This document shows positions 41,704 through 52,555 of a stretch of DNA of 64,000 nt, piece after piece. Position 1 is the stretch's first letter, and each line of letters begins with the position of its first letter. The stretch is from Azolla caroliniana (taxonomy: Eukaryota > Polypodiophyta): assembly GCA_043228905.1 (NCBI GenBank), contig JBHGNT010000003.1, forward strand, positions 310,001 through 374,000, read 5' to 3'. The notes under the pieces are model-generated. The model was not told where the DNA came from and searched no databases. It saw only the letters and a program-made list of their open reading frames with translations. Both the position numbers and the translations under genes were made by a program.

Positions 41704-42534
41704 TCAAGTCTGGGCGATCTGGAGATCCTTTATCGCCCGCGTCAACTCCTCCAGCGCTGCTCCTCCAGACGAGCCATTGACCATGCCGGTCGAAGCCGGA
41801 CCGGTTTCGAGCCATTCCCGGGTTTCTTCCCTTCGCACTTGCGGTGCCGGTTCAAGCCTCCTTGCTGTGACAGAGCCCGCACCGGCCGCCCCGTTGTCAG
41901 CCCATTCTCGCCGTTTGTCGAAACGGCCACAGACTCTCTTAACCGCAGCCCAGTCGGTTGTCAGCCCGTCTTCGGTTTCCAGCAAGGAGCCGACTTCATC
42001 TCTGTCCCGCTCGTTCACCGACTTGATGAACAATAGGACCCGGCTCGTATCCAGAACGGTTCGGTCAAGCGCCGAAAGGCGCGCAAAGCGTTCTTCGAAC
42101 TCCCGGAGGAGTGTCGACGCGTTTCTTCCCTTGTCGGGGGACTCCACCCATTCCATGAAGTCCCGTTTCGAAAGCCGGAGCGCGTTGTCCAGCCCGTATT
42201 TTTCTAGGAGTCGGCCTTCGAACTCCTCCCAGGTACGGCTCTCCGCCCGCACCTCGAGCACCTCCGCATGGATGCTCGGCATCGGCACTCGAGGAAACTC
42301 GGCAAGACGCCTCTCTTCCGGAATGTCCCGCATCAGCATTTCTGCTCCGTAGGACGCCAAATACTTCGTGGCATCCTTTCCGTTGAACCGGCCGATCGTA
42401 CTGACGACCGCCTCAATGGCTCTGTCGAGGGCGTTGGTGCCCTCGCGTGCACTCAATATCCGATCCACAGCCGAAGCCATGGCCTCTGCAAGATCCGACC
42501 CCTTCATCTTCTGCTCTTCTGCTGCCTCCTTCAC
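41704..42534 (-). CDS. gag: Gyp-G gag, capsid-like part (276 aa)
   Basis: The start at 42534 overlaps the primer site region (MKEAAEEQKMKGSDLAEAM). Capsid-like sequence follows: IGRFNGKDATKYLASYGAEM, SRTWEEFEGRLLEKYGLDNA, DFMEWVESPDKGRNASTLL and EFEERFARLSALDRT. It ends QIAQT-TGA where Gyp-H has QIAQAR (CGA to TGA). Confidence 0.8.
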   Translation of the reverse strand: MKEAAEEQKMKGSDLAEAMASAVDRILSAREGTNALDRAIEAVVSTIGRFNGKDATKYLASYGAEMLMRDIPEERRLAEFPRVPMPSIHAEVLEVRAESRTWEEFEGRLLEKYGLDNALRLSKRDFMEWVESPDKGRNASTLLREFEERFARLSALDRTVLDTSRVLLFIKSVNERDRDEVGSLLETEDGLTTDWAAVKRVCGRFDKRREWADNGAAGAGSVTARRLEPAPQVRREETREWLETGPASTGMVNGSSGGAALEELTRAIKDLQIAQT

Positions 42535-42550
42535 GTCGGGTTCACCAAGA

Positions 42551-43181
42551 TGTCGAGGTTTTCCTCGCGGATGCGTGGAATGAGGCGGGACCTCAGGGGT
42601 CCTGTACGGAAGAGCAAGAGAGAAAGGACAAGAGACCCACTACGTGCGAACGTAGATTCACAGGGACACAGCCCTTCGACACAAAGACGCGAGTGGGACA
42701 GCGACACAGAGAGGCACGAATGTATGTATGTATTAACAAAGACAACAACAAGAACACGTAAGCAACAAGAACACAAAGTCGGTTACAACCGAACAGGCCG
42801 GCGAACAGATGCCGATGCCTGTTCGTAAACGCACAGAAAGACAGGAGCAGGTTGGAGGTGCTGCCAGAAGCACTCGGGCATTCCTCAGAGCAGCGCGAGC
42901 CTCCCGAAACTTGCACAGAAGGAAGCTATGGAGTTTGCGAACCAGAGAGAGAGAGAGAAGCCTTCGCACGCAAACCGACAGCACTTCGTCCTTGACTCTC
43001 CATGATCCCCTCCCCCCTTCTCGTCTCCCTCCTTTTTATAGGCAAGGAAGGAGCCGTTTCCCCTTTACTTCCTACCCACTAAATCTACCTGCCTAGGATC
43101 TTCTATGGACAACATTCGAGAAGAGCCGGTTCCTACGCTCCTATGCACTGATTCCGCTTGTGGATGGTTTTCTTCACAATA
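42551..43181 (-). repeat. Gyp-G 5' LTR (631 bp)
   Basis: Same length as the other copy and differs at scattered bases; its outer end reads CACAATA instead of CACGACA. TATA box complement near 43030. Confidence 0.85.
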
Positions 43182-43318
43182 ACGAGGTTTCGGAAGGAGC
43201 CGGTAGGGGCAAACACGAGGAGGTGTGTTGGGCCGGAAAGGCACACCTGGGACGGAACAAGAGTCTCGCAAGTGGCCATCGCGGGACGGATCGAAGCGTG
43301 ACTACGGGACAGAGGCGG
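43182..43318 (+). other. P2 3' region before its LTR
   Basis: It resumes P2 after Gyp-G (ACGA then GGTTTCGGAAGGAGCCGG) and matches P1 at about 24585-24710. P1 has a further ~500 bp that P2 lacks. Confidence 0.55.
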
Positions 43319-43954
43319 AAGAATTTCGGCTAGAGGCGGAAACCGGGAAACATTGGCTACATCGGTGAGGTGCAGTGTGTTTGCTCACCCTTGTACATTT
43401 AGTGTGAATAACGAGGGCGCCTTTATGGCGCCGAAGAGTAGTCAAGTCGGGACAGACGATCCCATGTAAGTCGGGATTTATCCCACATTGTAACGCATCC
43501 CTCTCCTTGTTCTATGAAAGGAAGGGAGCGCCCTTTGTGAAGGGGTTGCCCATTTTGCGTTAGAGGATATATTGTTAGATTTAGGGTTAGTTACACTTCT
43601 TCTTCTTCTTCTTCTTCTTCTTCTCCCCCCTTCGGGTTCGCTTAGGTTTTGCTTCAGCTCGTCTCCTGCGCAAGACCCCGCTCGGCGCGACAAGCCCGTG
43701 AGCTCCCCGATCTGTGGCTTGGCAGCTGACGACTACTGTAACCTACCTTGGTCTGGCTCGAAGCCGGGAATGTATTCTTCCTCTAGTATATATACATTTG
43801 CGTCCATCTGTGTATATTCGCGTCTCTGTTGGTGTCTGGTGCTTCCCCTTTCCTGCGTTTCCTGTACATAAGGGCGTGAGCCGGGTCAACCTGCGTGTGT
43901 GTGTGCGTGTGTGCGTGTGTGTGTGTGTGCAAGTCAGTGTTAAGCGCGCATCCC

Positions 43955-43985
<31 letters not shown>

Positions 43986-44114
43986 CGGTTGCCTCCGGTG
44001 TGCTTCTGGGATGCCCCGGAAACGGTGAAGTACGACTTCCTACGCTCCGTCACTCTCTAGTCCAAGACCCCCGTGCTCCCGCCTTTCTCCACGCACGCGC
44101 GTAACAACGCGACA
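43319..44114 (+). repeat. P2 3' LTR (~796 bp)
   Basis: It mirrors 27019-27823; the TATA box is mutated here to TCTATGAAAG (43511-43520). (CTT)n lies at 43598-43621, (TG)n near 43895-43930 and (CT)n near 43961-43984. It ends CAACGCGACA and is followed by ACGT and the Gyp-F gag. Confidence 0.8.
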
Positions 44115-45102
44115 ACGTTATCTTCAGGACTACAAGGCGGAAATGCTATGGTGCGGGATTTCGGAAGGACTGCAAGTGGCATCCTTCAACCGGGTGGCTA
44201 CCGACAGGCTTCAAGCAAGTATCCACGGGCTACGACAACAAAATCCGACATGGGAAGCGTTTGAAGAGGCGCTAAAGACCACGTTCACTATTGAGGACTC
44301 CTCCAAGGCAGCACGGAGAGGATTTGAGGATTGGGTAGAAACGCCGGACAAGGGGATGAAGGTCCTCGATGTGTTTTCAGCATTCGAAAGTCGGTTCGGG
44401 AGGTTGTCTGCGAGAGATCAAGCTATCATCGCACCGGACAAAGTTATCATGGTCTTACGAGCTGTAGACGTCCGGGACCGGAAGGATCTTGGAGTGCTTC
44501 TAGAGGACACGAATACCGAAAGTGGCCTCACCGAAACATGGGAAAGTGTGTGGGATATCGTCGCGCGATACACAAAGAAGGGGCAATGGCTAGCCAACGA
44601 AGAAAAGAGGGTTTCAGAACCGATTCCGAAACCGAGATCCGGATCGGAAGACCATCAACCGCGGGCTCGGGAAGCTACGACTGAGAAGGGAATCGACGCA
44701 ACTACGGTGGAGCAGTTGCTAAAGGAGATGGAGAATCTAAAATTTGTGATCGTGAAGAAGTCGAATGACCGTCCCACAAGTTCCAAGTATATGGACCGTC
44801 GATGCATATGGTGCGATAGCACTAAACATGATCGGAGGGATTGCGACGAGCACAAGGAAGCGCTACGACAGGATCTTATCTACTACGAGGGAAATCAGAT
44901 TCATTCAATGGACTCTCGGAAGCCGCTCCGACCGAACTTCCGAAAAGGCGGCATGAAGAAGGTCCTAGAGGAGGAAATAGCGGCGAAGAACAATTATGCG
45001 ACAACCGTGGGAATACGTGTCGGGGAGTCATCGGGAGCAAAGGTGTCTTTTTGGCCGGAAGTGCTAGAAAACACTGAGAAAACCGACTCTAACGAGATCT
45101 GA
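44115..45102 (+). pseudogene. gag: Gyp-F gag, main part
   Basis: Gag resumes with YLQDYKAEMLWCGISEG and continues with NPTWEAFEEALKTTFTIEDS, FEDWVETPDKGMKVLDVF, FESRFGRLSARDQAI and a CCHC knuckle C-IW-C-DSTK-H-DRRD-C around 44797-44850. FRKGGMKKVLEEEIA follows. The frame closes with TGA at 45100-45102. Confidence 0.8.
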
Positions 45103-45599
45103 AGCACCGCGGACGGCATCCGGGAAGCTACGGGATGGGAGTGCCCCGTCGATAAGAATAGCTCGTGTTTGCTTTATGCCAATGGCATGAAGTGTATGTA
45201 GATGAGAAGCGACGGTGCACAGATGACACCAGAAAGCTGGAACTCTAGAGGTAAGGGAAAAGAAAAGATGATTCCGGCATTCAAGCTCGCCTCGGACATC
45301 GAACAACAAACGGACTTTAAAAAGGTGTTCGAGGAGAGAATCCTCGATAGCCGGGTAGATTTTTCGCTTTGAGAATTACTCAGAATAGCGAAGAAGGAGT
45401 TCCACGATCTTCTTGTGGATCTCGTGAAGAGAAAAAGGCATAGTACGGAGGAGAACGCTCCAAGGGTAAATGCAAATACCGTTCTAATGAATGACACCAA
45501 ATTGGAGGACGAAATAACGAATTCTCACTACACAAAGCCACATTGGGCACGCGAAACTACGGAGACTCCGGTCCGAATTGGTAACATCAAAGAACCCGT
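45103..45599 (+). pseudogene. Gyp-F gag-pro linker and protease start
   Basis: The family sequence continues through further stops: QQTDFKKVFEERILDSRVDFSL, stop near 45370, then AKKEFHDLLVDLVKRKR, THYTKPHWA-like text and IGNIKEPV, where Gyp-H is inserted. Confidence 0.7.
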
Positions 45600-46251
45600 T
45601 GTCGCATTACTACGCGCGTGCGTGGAGAAACGAGGCGGGACCACTGGGGTCTTGAACCGAAGAGCAGGTGATAGAAGGGGAAAGAGAAGGAGAGAGAGAC
45701 CTGGTCACGTATGAGCAAAGAAACACAGGGGCACGGCCCGTCAACACAGAAGACGCGAATGGACACAGAGACAGGGAGACATAAGTGTTTGTATATTAAC
45801 GAATAACAAATACAAAACAGAGCACGTGAGCGGTTAGAACCGAACAGGCCGGCGAACAGATATCGATGCCTGTTCGTTTGCGCACAAAAAGGAGAAAAGG
45901 GTGGAGGTGCTGCCGGAAGCACACGGGGGTTCCTCGAAGCAGCGCGAGCCTCCCGAAAAACCTGCAGAGAAGAGTGATGGAGAACGAATCTGAGGTGAAG
46001 CGTTCGGTTCCGGTCCGACAGCACTTCGTCCTCCTTAATGCGCAATCCCCTTCTCCCTGCGTCTCCCTCTCCTTTATAGCTTCAAGAAGGGAGCCGTCTC
46101 CCTCATTTACTTCCTACCTACCGAATCTAACTACCCGGATATGCCTTTGTACTTAATTCCCTATTATATACATTAAGGGCGCACATACGTGAAGAGCCGG
46201 TTCACGCGCGCTATGCACCGATTGCGCCAAGGGATGGTTTTCTTCACGACA
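45600..46251 (-). repeat. Gyp-H 3' LTR (652 bp)
   Basis: It starts TGTCGCATTACTACGCGCG and ends CTTCACGACA on the plus strand. The minus-strand TATA box GCTATAAAGGAG lies near 46067-46080. Confidence 0.85.
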
Positions 46252-46891
46252 TCCGCCCCCACCTAACCGCGCATCCACCGGTATGCGCCAAAATTGGGTT
46301 CTGGTTGGAGAAAACCGGCCCGGGTTCCGTTTCTTCGTCCATCGGTTCGTCCTCCGTTTCGGACTGTTCGTCTTCACTGTCCAGGCCTCTTAGATTCGGT
46401 TCGTCGTCGTGGCGCTTCTTGAACGCTTTGATCCGCTTCCTTGCTACCGGCATCGCCATCCTCATACTGTCGAGTTCCGCCAGGTGATACGTCCCGTTGT
46501 CGTTGGCGCTCGTTACCACGTAAGGCCCGAACCACCGCTTCGCAAACTTCCGCGTTGCTCAGTGCTGGTTGTCGAGGCTGCTATCGTAGACTAGCACCCA
46601 GTCGCCTTCCTCGATTTTATTTGGCAAGAGCCGGTGCGTTCGGTCGAACCGGGCTTTGTTCTTCATCCTCGCCGTCCGAAGTCTCTCCGCCATTCGTTCC
46701 ACGTCCTCTGGCCTCCGCTCGAGCTGCCGTATACGCACCGCTAGCAGTTCTTCCCGATCCATCTCGTCTCTCCAGTCTACTGTCGCCCAAGAGGAGATCG
46801 TCCGTTCCATCGGCATGATCGGCTTCTATCCGAACATGAGCTCTGACGGCATGAACCCGGTTACCGAACTGTGCGTTGTCCGGTCCGCCCA
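46252..46891 (-). pseudogene. pol: Gyp-H integrase C-terminal part with GPY/F module
   Basis: Frame 46559-46816 ends DSSLDNQH-TGA (relatives have CGA there) and frame 46244-46519 follows with the end of the GPY/F region and an acidic tail. The KRWFGPYVV motif is encoded between them, near 46515-46550. Confidence 0.75.
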
Positions 46892-47493
46892 TGTTGGGAT
46901 TACAGTCCCTTCGGATGGGATGATCGGATGTCGGAGATGAATGCCGACGAGCCCGGTTTCGGTTTCGGAACCGGATGATGGAGACCCCGGCTTCGGAGCC
47001 GGATGACGAATGTACCCGGAGAGAGATCCGGATGCGGGGACATATCCGTGAATATGTTTGCTAAGGGCCCTTGAGGCTATAGTTGTAAATAGCCCCAAAG
47101 TCATATGTGTATAAATATGACTTAGGGCAAACAGTTTTAATGTCGCTATTATTTTTTCTGTTTTTCCACTCAAGAGGAGTGAAGAGAGAGCAGCCGTGAG
47201 AGAGATAGAGCGTGAGAGAGGAAGAGGTCGACGCCTCTGTGTATTTCCGCCGCCTGTGGCGAGGACAGCGAGCTCAAGGTCGTCGCCTTGCAGCTCGCCA
47301 TTGTATATTTCTCTGTGCATAAGTTTGATTTGGAGTCTTGTACTCCCGTGGTTTTTCCCGTACAGGGTTTTCCACGTTAAATCGTGTGTCCACTCTATTT
47401 TTTCGCATTTCCCATTTACTGCAACAACGATTCGTGTGTTTCCTTGGTTGTAGCCGAGAGGTGAAGTTTGGAAAGTGTCGATTGTTTCCATCA
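46892..47493 (+). mobile_element. Solo copia LTR (602 bp) related to Cop-2
   Basis: It begins TGTTGGGATTACAGTCCC and ends TGTTTCCATCA. Both flanks are GCCCA (46887-46891 and 47494-47498), a perfect 5-bp duplication. It matches the Cop-2 LTR in TATA region and leader but has only about two 28-bp U3 units against six, which accounts for nearly all the length difference. It lies in the sense opposite to its host Gyp-H. Confidence 0.9.
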
Positions 47494-49424
47494 GCCCACA
47501 AGGCATAGGGTAACAGTCGTGGCCAGTTCCCAACCTGTCCTTCGCACGCCCGGACTAGTGCTTTGACGATTGGTCCATGCCCGCGCTCCACCTTCTCGTT
47601 CGCCTCCGGATTGTGCGCTGTGGTGAGCGAGAGCTTGACCCCTAACCGGTCGAACAGTTCCTCGGCCTCTTCGGCGTCCAACTCCCCGCGGTCAGCTACG
47701 ATCTTCTTGACGCACCCATACCGGCATATCACATCCTCTATCAGGAACGGACACACGGCCGCAGTCGTTTTGTTCTGCAGGGCTCGGCCTTCCACCTGGT
47801 TCGTGAGGTCCTCCCGGGCCAGTACTAGATATCGCATCTGCCCTACGCCCATCGACATCGTCACCAAATCTACCATCCATTTGAAGTGGATGGCCGGAGG
47901 GTATGTAGGGTGAAGCTCGTCCCGATGTTGGACTATGGAGTGTATCTGACAGCTCTCACAAGTTGTCACGAACCGATGCACGTCCTGGTACAGTCCTAGC
48001 CACCAGTACTTCCCCTTTAGTTTCTCGAACGTGGCCCACGTTCCACAGTGTCCAGCCCAGGGGCTGTCGTGGTAGGCCTTCAGCAACTCCTCCTGTTCCT
48101 CCTCCATCGCCACTACTTGGAGCGGGATGCCGTTTCTCTTCTTCGGGTGCTTCCACAAGTATCCGTCCTGGAGAAAGAATCGGTACGCTTTCTTCCGGAT
48201 CTGGTTGGCCTCATCCTTTGTCCATGACGCGTCCAGCGTCATCATGCTTAAGAATCCCCCAATCTGCAGCAACTCCCCGTCGTACTTGCTCTCGTTGAAA
48301 TCGTTAAGCGCCGGAGTGCTCCCTCCCTCGGTTGTTACGTAAGCCGCCTCGAAGAAGTCCACACCGACTTCCTCGTCTTCCGAAACCATGCCGCCCTCGT
48401 TGTCGAATCGCGCCCTTGAAAGCATGTCGGCCATGGCATTGTCTTTCCCGGAAATGTGTCGTATTTCCGGATCCAGGGACTTGATGTACGCTATCCACCT
48501 GAGAATTGCCAGGTCCGGGGTTGCGCATCCGGAAACCATGCCGAGAATCGGCAGGCAATCCGTCTCGATAATCACCTCTGTCCCTATCAGATAGTCTTTA
48601 TCAGCCTTCACTGCCGAAACCTGGGCGTATCCTCGCTGTCGCTCGCTGAGGACCTTTGCACCGAACCGGATTGGGAACCGAATGTCGTCCTCATCTTCTT
48701 GGCTAACGACCCATCCGATCCTGGTCGGACTTGTATCTACCGTTATGTAGATGGGAGTGCCTTTCTCGTAGACAACCTTTAGGAGTGCCGGAGTTGCAGC
48801 AAGAGCCTCCGTATGCTCGTCTCGCCATTCGAATTTTCGCCCCTTTTTCAGCAACCCGTATAGCGGCTCGGCAACGTGGGAGTAATGCGGGATCCATATG
48901 TGGTAGAACACAGATGCTCCCAAGAACCTCCGTACCTCCGTGACCGAGTTACAGTTAGGCTTCATTGCGGAGATGGCTTCCATCTTAGCCGGAGACAGTT
49001 TCCGGCCATACGGTCCGCATAGATGTCCGACGACCATGATCTCTGATTGCCCGAAGGCCGATTTTTCCCCGGAGAAGGTGAACCTCGCGTCCTCTAGCCT
49101 CTGCAACACCCTCTCATAGTCGTCAATGTGTGTCGCCACAAATTTCCGGCATCCATCCGGTCCGATCGTTTCGTCCTTTTTCTCCGTCGGACATCCCTTG
49201 ATCGGCATGTCGTCCAAGAATGGCATGGTGATGTCCGGGATACAATCCCTCAGCACCTTGTTCATCGCATTCACCATGTGGGCAACTGAGTTCGTCCCTC
49301 CTTGAGGCAGGGTACACATCCGCACTAGGCCGAGAGGAGTCCGCATGGTCGTAATGTCTCTGCTCTCCACGGCTAGTTGAAACTGATCGTACCTCGAGTA
49401 CAGATCACTGATCGAGTAGATCAA
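47494..49424 (-). pseudogene. pol: Gyp-H pol: RT end, RNase H and integrase
   Basis: One open frame of ~640 codons: YSRYDQFQLAVESRD, LPQGGTNSVAHM, FLDDMPIKGCPTEKKDE, TVDTSPTRIGWV, DCLPILGMVSGCATPD, HDSPWAGHCGTW..TTCESCQ, MVDLVTMSMG, VADRGELD and EKVERGHG. It runs into the solo copia LTR at 47493, so the apparent C-terminus beyond that is LTR translation. A TGA at 49425-49427 precedes it. Confidence 0.85.
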
Positions 49425-50385
49425 CCTTCAGGCGAAGGCCTCCGCGAACTCGTCTATTGTTGGTCCGACCCCTGCGTTCCGAATGGTCACTCTGTTGACC
49501 AGTTGCAGGTCTGGAATGAAGCGCAACGTCTCATTCTTCTTCGGTACGGTAAACCACCGGTTCGAGTACGGGGCACTGGATGGTTCGAGGATGCCCATAT
49601 CGACTTTCTGCCTCAGTAGCTCCATCAGCTCCGGGATGTGAGCTCTCGGTACCGGAATTGGTTTGACATTCCACGGCACATGCGGTACCGTGAATATCAC
49701 CATGGGCTTTACGACTGTCGGGTCTACGCACCCGATTTCTTCTGGTGAGAATGCGAAGGCTTTCCCGTGCCTTCCGAGCATTCTCCGAAACCGGTCTTCT
49801 TCCGCCGGCAGTAGGAACCCGCCACCATCGATTTTGAGTTCCAGCAGCGTTTTGTCGGTGAAGGTGTGTCCTATGCAAGCTGGATCTCATAAACAAGGGT
49901 CCGACGCAACCCCCTTGATTCGCAACTTGCTGCCCTCCGGTAAGGGTGCCGCGACTGGCCTTACCTTCCGGTCCTCAGTCTTGTACTTCGTGTTAACCCG
50001 GGCCGTCCGTTCCGACTCGAGCCCTCGACTGAAGTCCGCGATGACTTCGTACATTTCTTCTGAACAAACTGGTATCGTCCGGTCCTCTTTAAGGCCCTCT
50101 CCGACGACCTCTCGCACTATTCCCAAGGTATCGTCGAAGGAGACCGCCTCCACGGCTCCGTTGATTTCCTCGGTGGGCCCGAGAACTCCGCACACCCGAA
50201 GTCGCTCTTCCGCCCTTGTCTTTTCTTGGCCTACAACGCCGACTATCGTACACCCTCCGTTGTCGGAGAAACAAAACTTCCTACTTATGGTACAAGGTTT
50301 CTTTGGCTTCGCTTCTATCGTACATTTGTGGGGTTTTCCCGGAGTGTCCGGACTGTCGTGGCCCCACGCCTTGGCAGCCCTCTCT
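49425..50385 (-). pseudogene. pol: Gyp-H pol: linker and RT N-terminal part
   Basis: Frame 49428-49781 holds the RT start (IGCVDPTVVKPMVIFTVPHVP, VPKKNETLRFIPDLQLVNRV). The linker is in frame 49887-50195 (AVEAVSFDDTLGIVREVVGEGL, NTKYKTEDRKVRPVAAPLP). A TAA-type stop near 49887 divides them. Confidence 0.75.
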
Positions 50386-50393
50386 AAAAATCC
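50350..50393 (-). promoter_or_regulatory. Putative -1 frameshift signal, Gyp-H
   Basis: GGATTTT is the complement of 50387-50393, TAG of 50384-50386, and GGGCTG (50375-50380) can pair with CAGTCC (50350-50355) with one G-U. Pol is in the -1 frame. Confidence 0.65.
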
Positions 50394-51101
50394 TCTCGGT
50401 TCTCGCCACCGAGGGACTCGCGGTTTCGCTCGTGGTTTGGTCGCACCGTCAGGAACTGGATTGAATGTCGCTCGTCCTGACTCTTAACCCTCGCGTAAGC
50501 CGACCCGTTATCCAGCACCTTGATCTCCATCAGCGCTGCCGTAATGTACGGCTCTCCCAGTATGACCGAGTGCGAGGACGTCTCCTGCACAAAGAAGTGT
50601 TGGTCTATCTCGACGTCGCCGATCTTGACTCGCACGTTTGGCAATGCCCCGTGTAGTTCCTCGGTGGCGCGCGTCGCCGCCCGTATCTTCCACCCGTGCT
50701 TAGTGTTGATCAGCCATTTCCCCTTTCTTGTAGAAGTCCATGGACATCAAATTTATTTCCGAACCGTGGTCCACCAGCGCCACCACCGGTTCCTGAACAT
50801 CTCCGATTTTCACCGAGGTTTCCGTGGTCGCTCGAACCTAGTGTGGCCTCGAATAGTGGCTCTCCGCCCATTCTTCTTCCAGCGCCATGTCCTCTATGAG
50901 CGCCGTCCGCACCTCCAACGTCCTTTCTGGTTCTGCCTCCGTCGACAGCCTCTTCCTCTTCACCAAGTCCACGATGGAGTTGTGGAACTCCTTCTTGGCG
51001 ATTCCGAGCACCTCCCGCAACGACAGCTCCACTTTGCTGTCAAGGATTCGTTCTTCTATGACCTTTCGTAGGTCCGTAGTCCTTTCGATCTCCGTGCCCA
51101 A
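50384..51101 (-). pseudogene. Gyp-H protease region
   Basis: Two frames, 50838-51101 (TEIERTTDLRKVIEERILDSK.. EFHNSIVDLVKRKR) and 50384-50644 (VKIGDVEIDQHFFVQETSSH, ILGEPYITAALM). The active-site Asp-His-Gly segment lies between them near 50740-50790. The last residues NREDF precede the TAG at the frameshift site. Confidence 0.75.
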
Positions 51102-51311
51102 ACGGTACCCGCCCTTCTTTTGGTTATCCCGGGCACTGGACTCACCGGTCTCGTTCCATTTTGGCCCGAATCGGGTTTCGTATCTCTGTGAGGGTCCGGC
51201 CCCTCCAGTTTTACCTACCCGTTTGTCTTCAACCAGAGCCTCGTAGTTCTGGCAAGCTGCTTCGACGAAACCTGTCTTTTCTTCGACCGGGTCACTCCAC
51301 CCGGTTACCTC

Positions 51312-52538
51312 CTAGACCCGCTTCTTCACGCGGTCCGCCTCGTCTCTCTTTAGTCGGGCACCGGCGAGGCCTTCCAGCACCGTCGGCCAGAACTCGGCTT
51401 TGCTCTCCTTCCGGGCCTCGCTGCCTCCGACCCGAATACCGGCTGACGCCGAGTAGTGGACGGTCTCCTCCTGCCGGGCCGCCACCTCTGCCATCAGCTT
51501 TTTCATTCCTCCTCGCCCATCGTTTCGGTTCAGGGCCCTCCGGGTATCGCTGGCGTGCACCCGACCTTCCCACAAGTACACTACCCGGCTCCTCAAAGCC
51601 TCCGCAAAGTCCCCGTAGTCTTTCCGGATGTGGCTGACCTCGTCGCACCACATGCACCTACTTCCTGTCGGAGGCTGTCGGTCACGAGCCTGATCGCCAC
51701 CTTCCCTTCGAGCCTGGGCGATCTGCAGATCCTTTACCGCTCGCGTCAACTCCTCCAGAGCTGTTCCCCCGGACGAGCCTCTGACCACGCCGGTCGAAGC
51801 TGAACCGGTCTCGAGCCACTCCCGGGTCTCTTCCCTTCGCGCTTGCGGTATCGGTTCGAGCTTCCTTGCTGCGACAGGTCCCGCCCCGGTCGCCTCTGTA
51901 TCAGCCCACTCCCACCGCTTGTCAAAACGGCCGCAGACTCTTTTTACCGCGGCCCAGTCGGCCGTCAACCCGTCTTCGGTTTCCAGTAAGGAGCCAACTT
52001 GCCCCCGATCCCGTGCGTCAACCAATTTGACAAACAGTAGGACACGACTTGTCTCCAGAACGGTCCGATCGAGCGCTGAAAGGCGCGCAAAGCGTTCCTC
52101 AAACTCCAGGAGGAGTACCGGCGCATTTCTTCCTTTGTTGGGGGACTCCACCAACTCCATAAAGCTCCGCTTCGAAAGTCGAAGCGCATCATCCAGACCG
52201 TATTTCTCCAGAAGACGTCCTTCGAACTCCTCCCAGGTCCGACTCTCCGCCCAGACCTCGAGCACCTCCGCATGGATGCCCGGCATCGCCACTCGAGGGA
52301 ATCCGGCAAGAGGCCTCTCTTCCGGAATATCCCTCATCAACATCTCCGCTCGTTAGGACGCCAAATAACTCGTGGCATGCTTTCCACTGAACCGGCCGAT
52401 CATACCGACGATCGCCTCAATAGCCCTGTCAAGGGCGCCGGTGCCCTCGCGCGCGCTCACTATCCGGTCCACGGCCGAAGCCATGGCCTCTGCAAGATCC
52501 GACCCCCTCATCTTTTGCTCCTTTGCCGCCTGTTTCAC
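51312..52538 (-). pseudogene. gag: Gyp-H gag
   Basis: The start is at 52538 (MKQAAKEQKMRGSDLAEAM). A TAA at 52353-52355 interrupts it, and the same frame continues from 52343 to 51312 with capsid-like sequence (SRTWEEFEGRLLEKYGLDDA, EFEERFARLSALDRT), a CCHC knuckle C-MW-C-DEVS-H-IRKD-Y where the last Cys is replaced by Tyr, and the GRGGMKKLMAEVAAR segment. Confidence 0.8.
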
Positions 52539-52555
52539 GTCGGGTTCACCAAAGA

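Larger units (their letters stand above)
36202..43181 (-). mobile_element. Gyp-G: full-length Ty3/gypsy element in P2
   Basis: LTRs of 631 bp each are at 36202-36832 and 42551-43181. The primer site (complement of TGGTGAACCCGACGTGA) is at 42531-42547. The complement of the purine tract, TCCGCCCCCACCTAACC, starts at 36833. ACGA flanks both sides (36198-36201, 43182-43185). Gag, protease, RT, RNase H and integrase are all present, broken by several stops and frameshifts. Confidence 0.9.
27019..44114 (+). mobile_element. P2: gag-only LTR element in Gyp-F gag, carrying Cop-2 and Gyp-G
   Basis: LTR-like ends are 27019-27823 and 43319-44114; primer site TGGTGAACCTGACGTGA at 27828-27844 (one mismatch to the family site); gag from 27861; repeat region at 34729-36201; then Gyp-G; then 43182-43318. 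It has no pol. ACGT follows the right LTR. On the left, gag continues ~26 bp beyond the expected ACGT site, so the left border was rebuilt. Confidence 0.7.

Noticed and set aside
41353-42352. Long plus-strand frames in Gyp-G and Gyp-H gag (also 51161-52356)
   Set aside because: They mirror the minus-strand gag codons, occur at matching places in both elements, and have no motifs of their own.
46826-47533. 235-codon minus-strand frame in Gyp-H as one protein
   Set aside because: It runs through the solo copia LTR and joins integrase to LTR translation.
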